Part shown: piece after piece, positions 51,106-61,338 of the stretch
Numbering within the stretch: the first letter of the stretch is position 1
How the letters are laid out: every line of letters begins with the position of its first letter
Assembly: GCA_905221605.1 (NCBI GenBank)
Contig: CAJNDS010000356.1
Location: forward strand, 62,001 to 126,000
From: Symbiodinium natans
Taxonomy: Eukaryota; Sar; Dinophyceae; Suessiales; Symbiodiniaceae
Direction of reading: 5' to 3'
DNA length: 64,000 nt
Made by a program: the position numbers and the translations under genes
The notes under the pieces: model-generated
Databases searched by the model: none
Seen by the model: the letters and a program-made list of their open reading frames with translations, nothing else
Told to the model about the DNA's origin: nothing

Positions 51106-54100
51106 AGGCCGTCGCCTCCGTGACCGGATCGGCGGCTGCGGTAGATCCGTTGGAGGTCATGGGAAAGAATATGTTTGACGACAAGGCTCCTTTGCAGCAT
51201 GAAGGCTGTCTAGGGCTCATGGGGTTTAGGGATGCAGGCCGTTTAGGGCCTAGGGTTTAGGGTTACCAAAAGCCCGTTGTCAAGAGGTGACGGACAAAAT
51301 GGCCTCATTGAGCTGAATCCCTAAACCCTAAACCCTAAACCCTGAATGACGGCCACCTATGAAACCCCAACCCTAAACACTGAACCCTGCTCGTACATGG
51401 GGGGAGGTGGATCTAATTCATGGGCTTCGTTTGCGTTTTCCTAAACCCTAAACCCTAAACCCTAAACCCTAAACCCTAAACCCTAAACCCTAAACCCTAA
51501 ACCCTAAACCCTAAACCCTAAACCCTAAACCCTAAACCCTAAACCCTAAACCCTAAACCTAAACATGCCTCATGAAGCCCCGGCAGAGGTAATGGCAGAG
51601 AAGCTACCGGCCGCAGTCGTCAAGCGATTCCAGGACAACGCCTCGGCAAGATTCGTCGAGCCAAGCTCAGGGTTTCGGGTTTAGGGTTTAGGGTTTGGGG
51701 TTTGGGGTTTAGGGCTTAGAAAACACGGAGGCCTTCTGATTTAGCAACGAGGGAGGGGCAGCAGTTCAGCCACGCCACCTCGGCAGCTTAGGAATTAGCA
51801 TGAATGCGAGCGGGATGCCTCGTGAGGGATAGCCTGTCCGGATTTGGTTGGAAGGAAGTCTGAGTCGTAAGTTTGGTCTTAGCCTGAAGAAGGAAGGCCA
51901 GAGACATAGGCAACAGCCTGAGCCAGGCTTGCTGATGTTAAGAATTTCTCAACTTGATTCTCAACTCTCCGTCCCTGCTCGGTTGGAATGAAAGAGCACG
52001 CAGCAAAATCTCTGCACATGTTTTGGGCTAAGTCTGCGACATAGTTTTCTCTACTGGCACCCACTTTTTCAAGTGTGATCGGGCTCAAAGGAGGATGTTA
52101 GGCTCTACAAGTACAATTTTGGCCCAAATCCGATCGATGCAGTTGTTCTAAACCCTAAACCCTAAACGAGAATGAACATTAAGGATCTCCAGGGGTTGAG
52201 GCACAAGCTGAAGATTCTTGGGCTCCGATTTCCCTCTTCACCACCAGGAGTGCCTCATCAGCGGCGCGCCCACGACCGAAGAGGATCAGAAGATCATTGC
52301 CGATACGATGTTTGAATGGGTCGCTTGCCTTCTTGATGACATCAACACATAGGGCTGATTTTGCATCACCATATTGAGCGATTGGGATTGCCAGCTGCCA
52401 ACAACGCCAGTCCTCGGTAATTACTCTCACCAAACCCTTCAACGAAGGAAGCTGCTCGAATTCTTCGTTCAGAGAAAAGCTGCTGAGCTGTAGTCCTGTC
52501 ATTTTGCCACAGTCGTCTAGCTTCAAAAAGCTTTCAGAACAAGGAACAGCTAAATCAGCGCTGCACGGTGCAAGTTTTCGAGGTCGTGCTTGGCCAGCGA
52601 GCGACAAGCACTGTTACGGATCACATGTCCTAATACCGTCATGTTTCTGATGGCTTCGCTTACATGAACAAATTCTCAGTTCTCTGACGCAAGCTGAGAC
52701 CCGTCTTCCAAGATCCCTGACCGACTTCCAAGGCGCGAGAACGCGGCGCCGTGGACTTCGCCCACTGGTTCTTCCCCCTGCGCGGACAGGGCGGCGCTGT
52801 CGGCGGTATGCTGGGTGCTTTCAAGCAGGTGCCAGCCTGAGCATGCAACAGAGTTCTACAGTTTTGTCAAAGGCGAGATGACACATTGCAGGAAACCCGT
52901 GTCTCACTGGCTTCATCAGAAAATCTTTCCAAAAAGGCTGATGATCTCCGAATGCATGTCCTGCAAGTACCATAGCCAGGACACCCTCTTGGACCTTGAC
53001 TTCTCATCCAAGTTTGTCACGAAGCCCATGAAGGTGCCAACATGAGCTGCAATTTCGGATTTTGCGTCGGGCGCATCTCTGGTCAGCAAGCACCAGGGGT
53101 CTCCGGAAATCGGGTTCGGCGTGCAATTGCTTGAGAAGCTTCTTGTCTTGTCACAAGCTCTTGCACGAATCCACACTTCCCCTGTTGACACAGGCCTGCT
53201 TGCCAGCAGAGCGACTTTTCCAGGGAGAGACCGACGGCTCTTCTTTCCCCAACGGTGGCCTTCGAGTGACACACTCTGCAGCAGCGTTCACCACCTGGGA
53301 CAGGGCATCGCCGCCCTTTGTCCTCAACAAGACGTTGTATATACCCTGTGCGTTCATCACGCACTTCGGGAAATGCATTGATGAGAAGACACCTCTCTTG
53401 CGATCTATGGACGCCGTGAAGACTCAAGGTCTTCGACTGCTGAAGGCTGTTGACCTCGGCAAGAGCGCCCAGACGATTTATAGCTTCCTGGGATGGGAGC
53501 AGGAGTTCTTCGTGATGGACGCAGCCCTCTACAAGGCGCGCCCGGACCTCGTCAACACCGGCCGAACCTTGTTCGGCAAGTTGCCCACTCGGCACCAGCA
53601 GGGCGACCTGAACTACTTCCAAGCGATCCCGACAAGTGTACAGACCTTGCTGGACAGGGTTCAGGCTGCCATGCTAGTAGTAGGATGCCCCATGGCCGTC
53701 AAACACAACGAAGTCGCTCCTGGCCAGCATGAGATGTCTCCGGTCTTCCGGGTGGCCAACGTGTCCTGCGACAGCAACGTCTTCTTCATGGAGACCATGA
53801 ACCGCGAGGCCGAGAAGCTCGGCTTGCAGGTGCTCTTCCATGAGAAGCCCTTTGCAGGCATCAATGGCAGTGGCAAGCATGCCAACTGGTCCATCGGAAC
53901 CGATACTGGCCTCAACTTCTTCTATCCCGGCAAGACAGATGAAGGCAGGAAGCTCTTCGTGACTGGCATCGCCTGCTTGGCATATGGCTTGTCTCAATAC
54001 AATGTGCCCTGGACGCAAGAGGGTGCCTAGAGTATTCTTCCGAGGAATGCTGCGATCGCGTTCCAGGTTGTATCGTCATACTATTAAACAAGCATACGTT

Positions 54101-57100
54101 GTGTTATAGCAAGAGCACAAAATACTGTACAGTATTCTGATGCATCATATAGAAGGGTATTGGGGTGCCTGACGTCCTGAGGAGCTCGTCCGCTGCACCG
54201 TGGCAACAGCAGGCAACGATCACCGGTTGGGCGCCCAGGCGGCCGGAAACCCTTAAAAAAAAAACCCTAAAACCCCAAACCCTAAACCCTAAAAGCCCGT
54301 ATACGCTTGCGAAACGGGTGGGAAAAAAAAAGCCCCTAACCCCCAAGGCCTGACTGATTGTCATGTCAAGGCGAGGAATCTGAACCCCTCAACACATCCC
54401 ATGCTCATATCAAGGCCGTCTGCATGGTGTTACGCAGACGGAATCCTCCATATGATGGTCCCCTTTTAATTTAGGATTCCCACTCACCCTAAACCCTAAA
54501 CCCTGGAACTATATGAGTCGGTTCTCCCAAAAGAAGGAGAATCGCCCAAATGTTACTCTAGCTCTGAGAGTGGCAATCGTCAAGACCATGATATCCACGC
54601 GTGCTTTCGCATGCTTTCGCCGACTGGCCGACTACACTGCACTGCCACTCCAAGCAGCCGAAACCCAGAAGGCATCCTAGACCGGTCATACCCTAAACCC
54701 TGGCCCTATACCCTAAACCCCAAGTCTACTTTCTCTCTTCAGTTGCAGGAAGCACCGCCCGCTATCATCTCGCCACGTGGTGGCGATTTCATGGTGCATG
54801 GGGTTTGGAGATCTTGGGTCCCCAGTGCCTGCTTGGAGGTTCAGGGTATTCAGGGTACTTAGGGGTTTAGGGTTCCGGGTTAGGGGTTTAGGGCTTAGGG
54901 TACTTGAAACCCAAGTATAACCCCCCTAGGGTACTTAAGGGGCTTATTATACGTGGGTTATAGCTACACTTATCCCTGGGTAACTAAGTACCCTGAACCT
55001 CCAAGTGCCTGCTCCAAGGCTGTATCCCGGACAAGGCTTCGAACAGTTTGTGGACGCGATCATCGGCGGCGCAGACCTTCTAGGCTACAAAGCCGAGAAG
55101 CGGCGCGGATGCACGATGTGTTCATGTGGAAACTGCACAGCAGCCTCCGCAAGATTGCAGGTCTTGGTCTTGGTGTTGTCCTGCTTGGGTTTAGGGTGTA
55201 GGGTGTAGGGTTGAGGGTTTAGGGTACCTTTTTTTCAGCGGTGTCCTCAGGAAGCATCAGCCGACGGGATGCTCTCAGGCAATGTTCATTGAGGCCAACG
55301 TGGAGGCGTATCGGTTCTGTGCGGCTTGCATCCGTGCTAAATCCTTGGTAGCCCTAAACCCTAAACCCTAAATCCTAAACCCTAAACCCTAAACCCTAAA
55401 CCCTAAACCCCCCATTTTTGTTGGGGGAACACGTTTGGAGGACAGGAACCGCACAGCGCCCTTTCCCTTCTGCGGCAACCGCTTTGAGTTCCGGGCCGTG
55501 GGCTCCTCCCAGAACTGCTGTCCCCCGGCGGGGTTTAGGGTTTAGGGTTTAGGGTTTAGGGTTCAGGGTTTAGGGTTTAGGGCTTAGGGCGTAGGGTGTA
55601 GGGTGTAGGGTTGAGGGCACCCTCAGCCCTACACAAGCCTCCTTCAGAAACAGCGTTCTCTATGGAAATCGCGCGTGAAACAAGCATGCGGGCCAGCCAC
55701 TATCACATCCGAGCCCTGAGCATCTCAACTTCCACTTCCAAACCCCAAACTCTCGACGTGAGCCTAGAAATCACCCAAGACCCACGACCTACTCCCCGAG
55801 CTTGTGTGACAGGCGCTCCTAGTGGTACTCAGAAGCTTTGTACTTAAGTGGCCACTTGGCAAGTAAGCTGTGGGATGTTGCACGCCAACGTTGGGAGATA
55901 TGTACCTCCTGGCAGGCCGATCTCTGATCACATTCCTCTTGAAGCACAGGATTCGGGATCACCTGACCGTGGGGGGGGGGGGGGGGGAACAAATCCAGGG
56001 TTCCGAAACCACTAATCAGATGTTTTGCTTTGAGGTTTGCCCGTCATGGTCTGCAATGCCATCATGGCAGCTGGCATGGGTAACCTCGCCGGCCTGATTG
56101 AGGGTGGCATGAGCCACAGAGATGCTGTGGCAAAAATGTTCAAGGACTGAAGTGACTGGAGTCAAACAAGAGAACCCCCAAACAGTACCCTAAAGCTACT
56201 GGGGGGTCATGTTTAGGAACCCTGAAGGCCTGAAGGGGATCTACTTTTTGGATCCTGCCAGGGGTCTGGGTATTACAGGGTGCTTGGGGTGTGGGGGGGG
56301 GGGGGGGGGGGGAGGGCGGTACATGGGGGGTAGGTACCTGGAGGAAGCTTAGGGAAGCTTTCGGAGTAGTGGGGAGTACTTACATACGCCCCTTGAACCC
56401 CCCGGCACGCCGCACATCGAGATGGGCGCTCGACCTCGAAGTTCGTGCTCCCTCAAGAACCCTATAAGCTATCTAGGGTCCCTAAACCCTAAACCCTAAA
56501 CCCTAAAACCTTAAACAGTGGAGCACAGGAGAACAAGCACGTCATCTTCACCGGGAACGGCTACTCCCCCGAGTGGAAGGAGGAAGCTGCCAAGAGAGGT
56601 CCGGGTTTAGGATTCAGGGTTGAGGGTTTAGGGTTTAGGGTTTAGGGTTTAGGGCAGAAGCTGTGCCGTTCTGCCGTCTTTTAGGTGAGTGACATGTGGG
56701 TAGTTCTCTAAATTGGGGTCCCTTTTCGGGGGGTACCCTGTATGTAGCACGGCACCTTTAAAGTAAGGACCCCAGAAGGGAGCGTAATTTAGAGAACTAC
56801 CCACGTGGTGAATTAGGCTTTCGTTTTAAGTGTGGAGCGCGGCAGGCTTGCCAAATCTCAACACCACGCCGAAGGCCCCGTGTCCGCTATAAGTGGTCTG
56901 ACCGTCTGCTGAGGACTCCTCCTCTCAACTCAACACCTAAACCCTAAACCCTAAACCCTAAATCCCAAACCCGAAAACCCTAAGCCCTAAACCCTAAACC
57001 CTAAACCCTAAACCCCAATCCAAAGACTCTTTGGAGGGCAGTTTGGGTGGAAGAGGGGCTCCAGTCTCCAGTGATGCGGAAGGTTAGCAAAGATGGTCTA

Positions 57101-59727
57101 GCCGGGGCCTTGTTAGCTGGACATCGGGTTTAGGGTTTAGGATTTAGGGTTTAGGGTTTAGGGTTCAGGACATCGGGTAGAATCATGCCTCGGTAGGCCC
57201 TTGGGACATTTTATGCTTTCTTTTGTTGGGTTTAAGAGGACCATATTCAGGAATATTTTTAAGGGCCATCCTACATGCTGATCCCTAGATCTTAAACCCT
57301 ATCTGGGCTAGACGGGTGGTAAGGAAATATCTTGGGCGCCATCTGGGGCCCTAAACCCTAAACCCTGGATCCTGTCAACTGGTTTGCGCAAGGCCGTCGT
57401 GACCTGGAGCTCCGAGAAGAACAAGAAGCTGTTTCTTGCGGCAAAACTTGGGGGGGATGTCGTCAGGTTTTGGGTTTGTGGTTAGGGTTTTGGGTGTAGG
57501 GTTTAGGGTTCAGGGTTGAGGGTTTTAGGCTTAGAGTGGAACAGGTTTCGGGCACTGGGGAGTTTCCACCCTCAAGCCTCAACCTTTGTCAACCTTTGCC
57601 ATCATCTTTGTAATGTGCAGGAGGAACCCTAAACCCCAAACCCCAAAAACCCCAAACCCAACTGTTCCATAACTTCCTCAGCCCACCTGAATCCCGCACT
57701 TCCTAATCCTACAAAGCCTGAACCCCAGTCAAAAGTAGGGCAGAAAGGCAAGATGAAGCTCGATGCCTATCTCCTAGGGTTTAGGCAAAAGGGTTAGAAG
57801 TATAAACCTCGGACGTCACAGTTCAGCTATGCGGGTGGCGGTAAAAACCTAAACCATTACTTGAATAAGATACTGTGGCTTGAAGTCACGACGATGTCCT
57901 GACCATTCGACTAGGGTGAAAATTCCTAAGCCCTAAACTCCAAGCCCCAAACCCTAAACGCTTGTACTGGGCCCGAGGTTCCAGGATCTGAAGATCTACT
58001 CGAATGAGGAGACGGAAGCCAGACAGGAGGCGCACGCATGGAGGTTTTTTTTTTTTTTTGGGGGGGGGAGGTTTAGGGTTCGGGGTTTAGGTTCAGTTCA
58101 GGGTTTAGGGTTTAGGGGGGGGGGGGGGGGGGGGAAAGGCGGTTTAGGGATGTCGGGTTTGGGGTCTATTAGTCCATAGTTTTTAGGGTGAAAAGGGATT
58201 AGGAATTCTTGAGGTGGGTCTTCGCAAACGCATGTTGGGGCTCAAAAGCCTCGGGGGGTGGCTGGGAATGCGGGACTGGATCCCGATAGCCTCAAATGGG
58301 AGTTTCCCAAGGAGGGGTTTCAGGGTTTCCCAAGTAGAGGTGCTGTCTCCGAAAATTCAAAAATCCTGAGCTCAGGATTCGTGAGTAGTGAGCTGAGTCA
58401 GTCAGAACGTTCTGGAAGGTTCGACTTTGTCGGGTTGTGTGTTAGCTATCATCACAGATGGCCATCGAATAGCTGCACGCTGTACAAAAGCGTGCTTGGC
58501 AGGTCATGCTGGAGAACTATATCACTTGCCTCACGATTGAAGCACAGACCATGATCAACATGGTGGACACCGGCTTCATTCCTGCTCCTTAGGGATACTT
58601 GGAAATAGTCTTTATTTTTTTTGTACTGTAATTCCCCGAAGAAACAGTTAAATGTATAGATTTTGCCAGGGTTCCGAGTTCAGTATAGGCTTGTGCCAAA
58701 GATCTCAAGAAGTGCGAAAACATGACCAGCAAGTACTCCGAGCCGAGAAAAGCCGCCTACGAAGCGATCGTGGACGAGACTCCTGGATGCAAGGGTTTAC
58801 GGTTCAGGGTTTTGGGTTTTGGGCTTAGGGCTTAGGGCTTAGGGTTTAGGGAAGTCTCTTGGAAAGGGTTTAGGGTTTGGGTTTTGGGTTTGGCGTTTAG
58901 GGCCAGGGTTTAAGGTACGCGAAACATGTTGAGCTTTGGGTGGATCTTGAATCCTCCCGGCAGAGCCCGACAAAGATATGATGCTAAACCCTGAACTGGA
59001 CATGCTGGTTCACGAAGTTCCGGACCATCCATAAACCCTAAACCCTAACACCTAGGGTGGCAAAAACAAATCCCTAAACCCTAAACCCTACACCTCAAAC
59101 CCTAAACCCTAACCAGGCTTGAAAAGCTCAAAGCGTCCATGGACGCCCTGCCGCACGGTGACCTCGAGAAGGAGGCAACCTACCTTTGCGACAAGGTGAA
59201 GGTGCAGATGGGCTCGCTCAGAGAGGCCCTGTTTGCTCTTTTTGGGGGTTGGGGTTTAGGGTTATTAGGGTTATTGGGGTCATTGGGGTCATTAGGGTTA
59301 TTAGGGTTTTTAGGGTTTAGGGTAGGGGGATTAGGGTTTAGGGTTTTGGGTTCCCTTCACAAAAGATGTGCTACCTGTGGAAAGCAGCAGTAGCACTGGT
59401 AACAGCAGTAAAGATGGTGTGGCAAGAAATGCACCTGCGAGAATCCTTCAGTTCAGGCTGTGGACAAAGCAGAATCCATGATGGAGAGCAGCCGCTGTCT
59501 TGCAAGATCGGATTGCTTTGGGGTAGGGTTCGGCCAGCTTGCCGCAATCTCTAGCTAGACCTGGGCATGAAGGTGCCAAACATGCTTCTGCTTCGGGCTT
59601 AGGAGATCATTCGAAGCACTGGACGTCGGATCGTGCGAACGTGTAATTCAAACATTCGCCTGTTGATCTCCGAGGCCTGTATCCGTACCCGACGTACGAG
59701 CAGATGATCTACTCGCACCATTTTTGA
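51106..59727 (+). CDS. GSIII: Glutamine synthetase type III, about 17 exons
   Basis: ATP-dependent ligation of ammonium to glutamate. Exons with landmark residues: 51106-51204 ([11 protein letters not shown]), 51578-51671 ([11 protein letters not shown]), 52733-52828 ([10 protein letters not shown]), 52980-53033, 53224-54003 ([51 protein letters not shown]), 54182-54238 (AGNDHRLGA), 54749-54771 (EAPPAIIS), 55019-about 55101 ([12 protein letters not shown]), 55441-55519 ([20 protein letters not shown]), 56035-56144, 56529-56598 ([12 protein letters not shown]), 56846-56874 ([10 protein letters not shown]), 57393-57437, 57985-58029 (NEETEARQE), 58503-58583 (IEAQTMINM), 58689-about 58793 (CAKDLKK), 59117-about 59227 and 59675-59727 ([10 protein letters not shown], stop TGA). 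Most junctions keep frame with AG|G acceptors and GT, GC or GA donors. N-terminal exon(s) and one exon between 51671 and 52733 seem missing. Confidence 0.93.
51440..51563 (-). repeat. CCCTAAA tract in glutamine synthetase intron 1
   Basis: About seventeen near-perfect heptamers, ending 8 bp before the second copy of CATGAAG, which marks the exon boundary. Confidence 0.93.
51879..52607 (-). CDS. Antisense ORFs inside a glutamine synthetase intron
   Basis: Two minus-strand frames, 52607-52179 ([40 protein letters not shown]) and 52088-51879 ([40 protein letters not shown]). Both look protein-like and may be exons of a nested gene or a relic of a mobile element. They are separated by about 90 bp holding a short CCCTAAA run. 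No family recognised. Confidence 0.35.
54832..55005. mobile_element. MITE-like element, family C, copy 2
   Basis: Ends CTTGGAGGTTCAGGGT and ACCCTGAACCTCCAAG. Exact 6-bp target duplication TGCCTG at 54826-54831 and 55006-55011. Lies wholly inside the intron between exons 54749-54771 and 55019 onward, 13 bp before the acceptor. It contains TTTAGGG-like units. Confidence 0.88.
55351..55411 (-). repeat. CCCTAAA tract in an intron
   Basis: About eight heptamers, 30 bp before the exon at 55441. Confidence 0.9.
55533..55615 (+). repeat. TTTAGGG / GTGTAGGG tract in an intron
   Basis: Begins right after the exon at 55441-55519, with opposite sense to the tract on the exon's other side (55351-55411). 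A small exon is thus bracketed by inverted telomere-type tracts. Confidence 0.9.
56293..56468. mobile_element. Family G element, short copy
   Basis: Starts at a G run (56293-56312), contains TAGGTACCTGGAGGAAGCTT and ends CTCAAGAACCCTATAAG. The reverse complement matches 39953-40063, the left end of the 11-kb block. It lies in the intron between exons 56035-56144 and 56529-56598. Confidence 0.7.
56693..56807. mobile_element. MITE-like element, family B, copy 2
   Basis: Ends CATGTGGGTAGTTCTCTAAA / TTTAGAGAACTACCCACGTG, inverted repeats of about 22 bp with one mismatch. Exact 4-bp target duplication GTGA at 56689-56692 and 56808-56811. Lies in the intron between exons ending 56598 and starting 56846. 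Confidence 0.88.
56937..57014 (-). repeat. CCCTAAA tract in an intron
   Basis: Ten or so units with CCCAAAC and CCGAAAA variants. Confidence 0.88.
58038..58135 (+). repeat. Poly-T/G, TTTAGGG and poly-G run
   Basis: T and G runs at 58045-58067, degenerate heptamers, then about 20 G at 58116-58134, at the start of the intron after exon 57985-58029. Confidence 0.85.
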
Positions 59728-61338
59728 GCATGGGTTCACTCCGAAAGCGGCTGACCCTGGCAGCCAGCAAATCCTATTTTGTGCTCAATGAGAGCTGACG
59801 TTGACAGTCAGAAAATCGTTTACAGCAGTTGACACTTAGCTGCTTCGAGCTTGCGCAGCTATGTTCAAGTTGAGCTTGAACAACCTGTCAAGCCAGCATA
59901 TCGGTTTTCCCCGGACCCGTCACCAGGCACAGGATCCCAAGGAAAGATTATCCGTGTTGGCCTTGTCTTATCACTCGCCTTCAGTCGCGCACATCTCACA
60001 AGCTGGTTAAGAAGAGCATGGGGTAAGTGCATGAAAGTCAGCCCCTTTAAAAATAAGCGCGCAAATTGGTCGACAGCAGACACGTCTTTGCTAGTCTAGG
60101 GTGTCACAGCGCAATGCAAGGCGACGCCAGCTGGCGGCAGAGCAAGACAGGCGTCAGTGGCGTCAGGGTTGCTGCTGAGATCTGCTGAGCCCGACACTGA
60201 ACATCACCGAACAAACAGCGCCCTCTTGGCAGGTTGGAGGCCGCTCAGCGCCAGACGCTTGATATCTTAATTATGATGGGAGGGACACCTTGCAGATCTC
60301 AGCACAGCAGTATGTCTGAGGCCTTCAGTGCCAGATTCGTGGGTGGCAAGGACGGCGGATCGCGCAGGCAAGCGCGGAGCAATAACCACCCTGTGCTCCG
60401 CACGCCGCATCCGGCCAAGCATTCTGAAGCACAGGCAAAGAGGCAGCGTGTCAAGCAGAAGGCCGGAGGGGGTCGGGGGGAGGGGCATGGGTTAGACACT
60501 TGGGGTACTGTAATTAATCCCCATTATAAGGACTTAGTAGAAGGGTGAACATCCCAAGAGAGCTGCACAAAATGCCACGAGTGCATCTTTACGAAGCTCG
60601 GCGGACGTGAAGTGGAGGTTTCCGAAATTCGGGGTACCTTGTTGGTGTCCCTTTTTTGCTCTACTTGAGGGAATCCTGCTATTTGGGGGTTTATTCTAGG
60701 GGTCCCCTGTGGTCGTAAACTCCCCAATCTTTGGAGGTGTTTTACACTCACTTGTTTGGTCAGGTGAGCGCCGGAGTTGCGATTTGTGTCGTGAGGTTGT
60801 GATTGGAGTTTGTTTGTTAAGCCGTTTCGTGACCTCTCTCGACTTGCGAAACCTCACCCACCTCAAGCTAAGACCTTCCTTCGGCCCCATGTTGACATTG
60901 GCATAGAGGCCAGCCTGGCAGCCGAACGCCAGGACCGCAGCTACTCGTAGCATGTTGAATGGGATGTCCCAGCTGCCATCAGGGTCCCCACACCGTGTGC
61001 AAGCTGCCACTTGTTGCATGGGCATGGCGCATGTTTGTTCTTGTGTCTTCACGAGGTCGGGCGCAGTTGCTGCAGCCGCCCCCAGCCGGCGTTAAACGTG
61101 CGTATCGTGCGCCGAAAACCGGCGCCGCCACTCGGCTTCAGTTTTGCAACTGAAGGCAAATTGCATATAGCAGGGAATCGCAGAGAGGTGGTACTTGACG
61201 TCAATCGGTGTTGCATGCAGTATCATGCAGTGCTTCCGAAAACCGCTTGGCTACGTTTCTACGCTTTGGCTCAGGGTGCCGCCTTTTTTTGTCACGTAAC
61301 CTGGAACCAACAGCGCTTCCTTACATAACAACTACTTC
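59728..61338. other. Intergenic, with two element remnants
   Basis: A truncated family A element (about 60499-60557, ending GAACATCCCAAG) and a family D element (about 60615-60725). A possible exon at about 60310-60470 reads SEAFSARFVGGKDGGSRRQA but is unassigned. CTTTGGCTCAGG at about 61264 shares nine bases with the dinoflagellate spliced leader, too little to call a relic. Confidence 0.45.
60615..60725. mobile_element. MITE-like element, family D, copy 3
   Basis: Begins GGTTTCCGAAATTCGGGGTA and ends GTCGTAAACTCCCC. It shares the GGTACCTTGTTGG and CCTGCTATTTGGGG blocks with the copies at 3950 and 4225. Confidence 0.65.

Noticed and set aside
54001-54030. Glutamine synthetase stop codon at 54028-54030
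   Set aside because: The frame merely reads into an intron; the next exon (54182-54238) continues the family pattern [18 protein letters not shown], so the exon ends at 54003.
61260-61275. Spliced-leader relic upstream of the Cys-rich gene
   Set aside because: Only TTTGGCTCA matches the dinoflagellate leader; nine bases could be chance.
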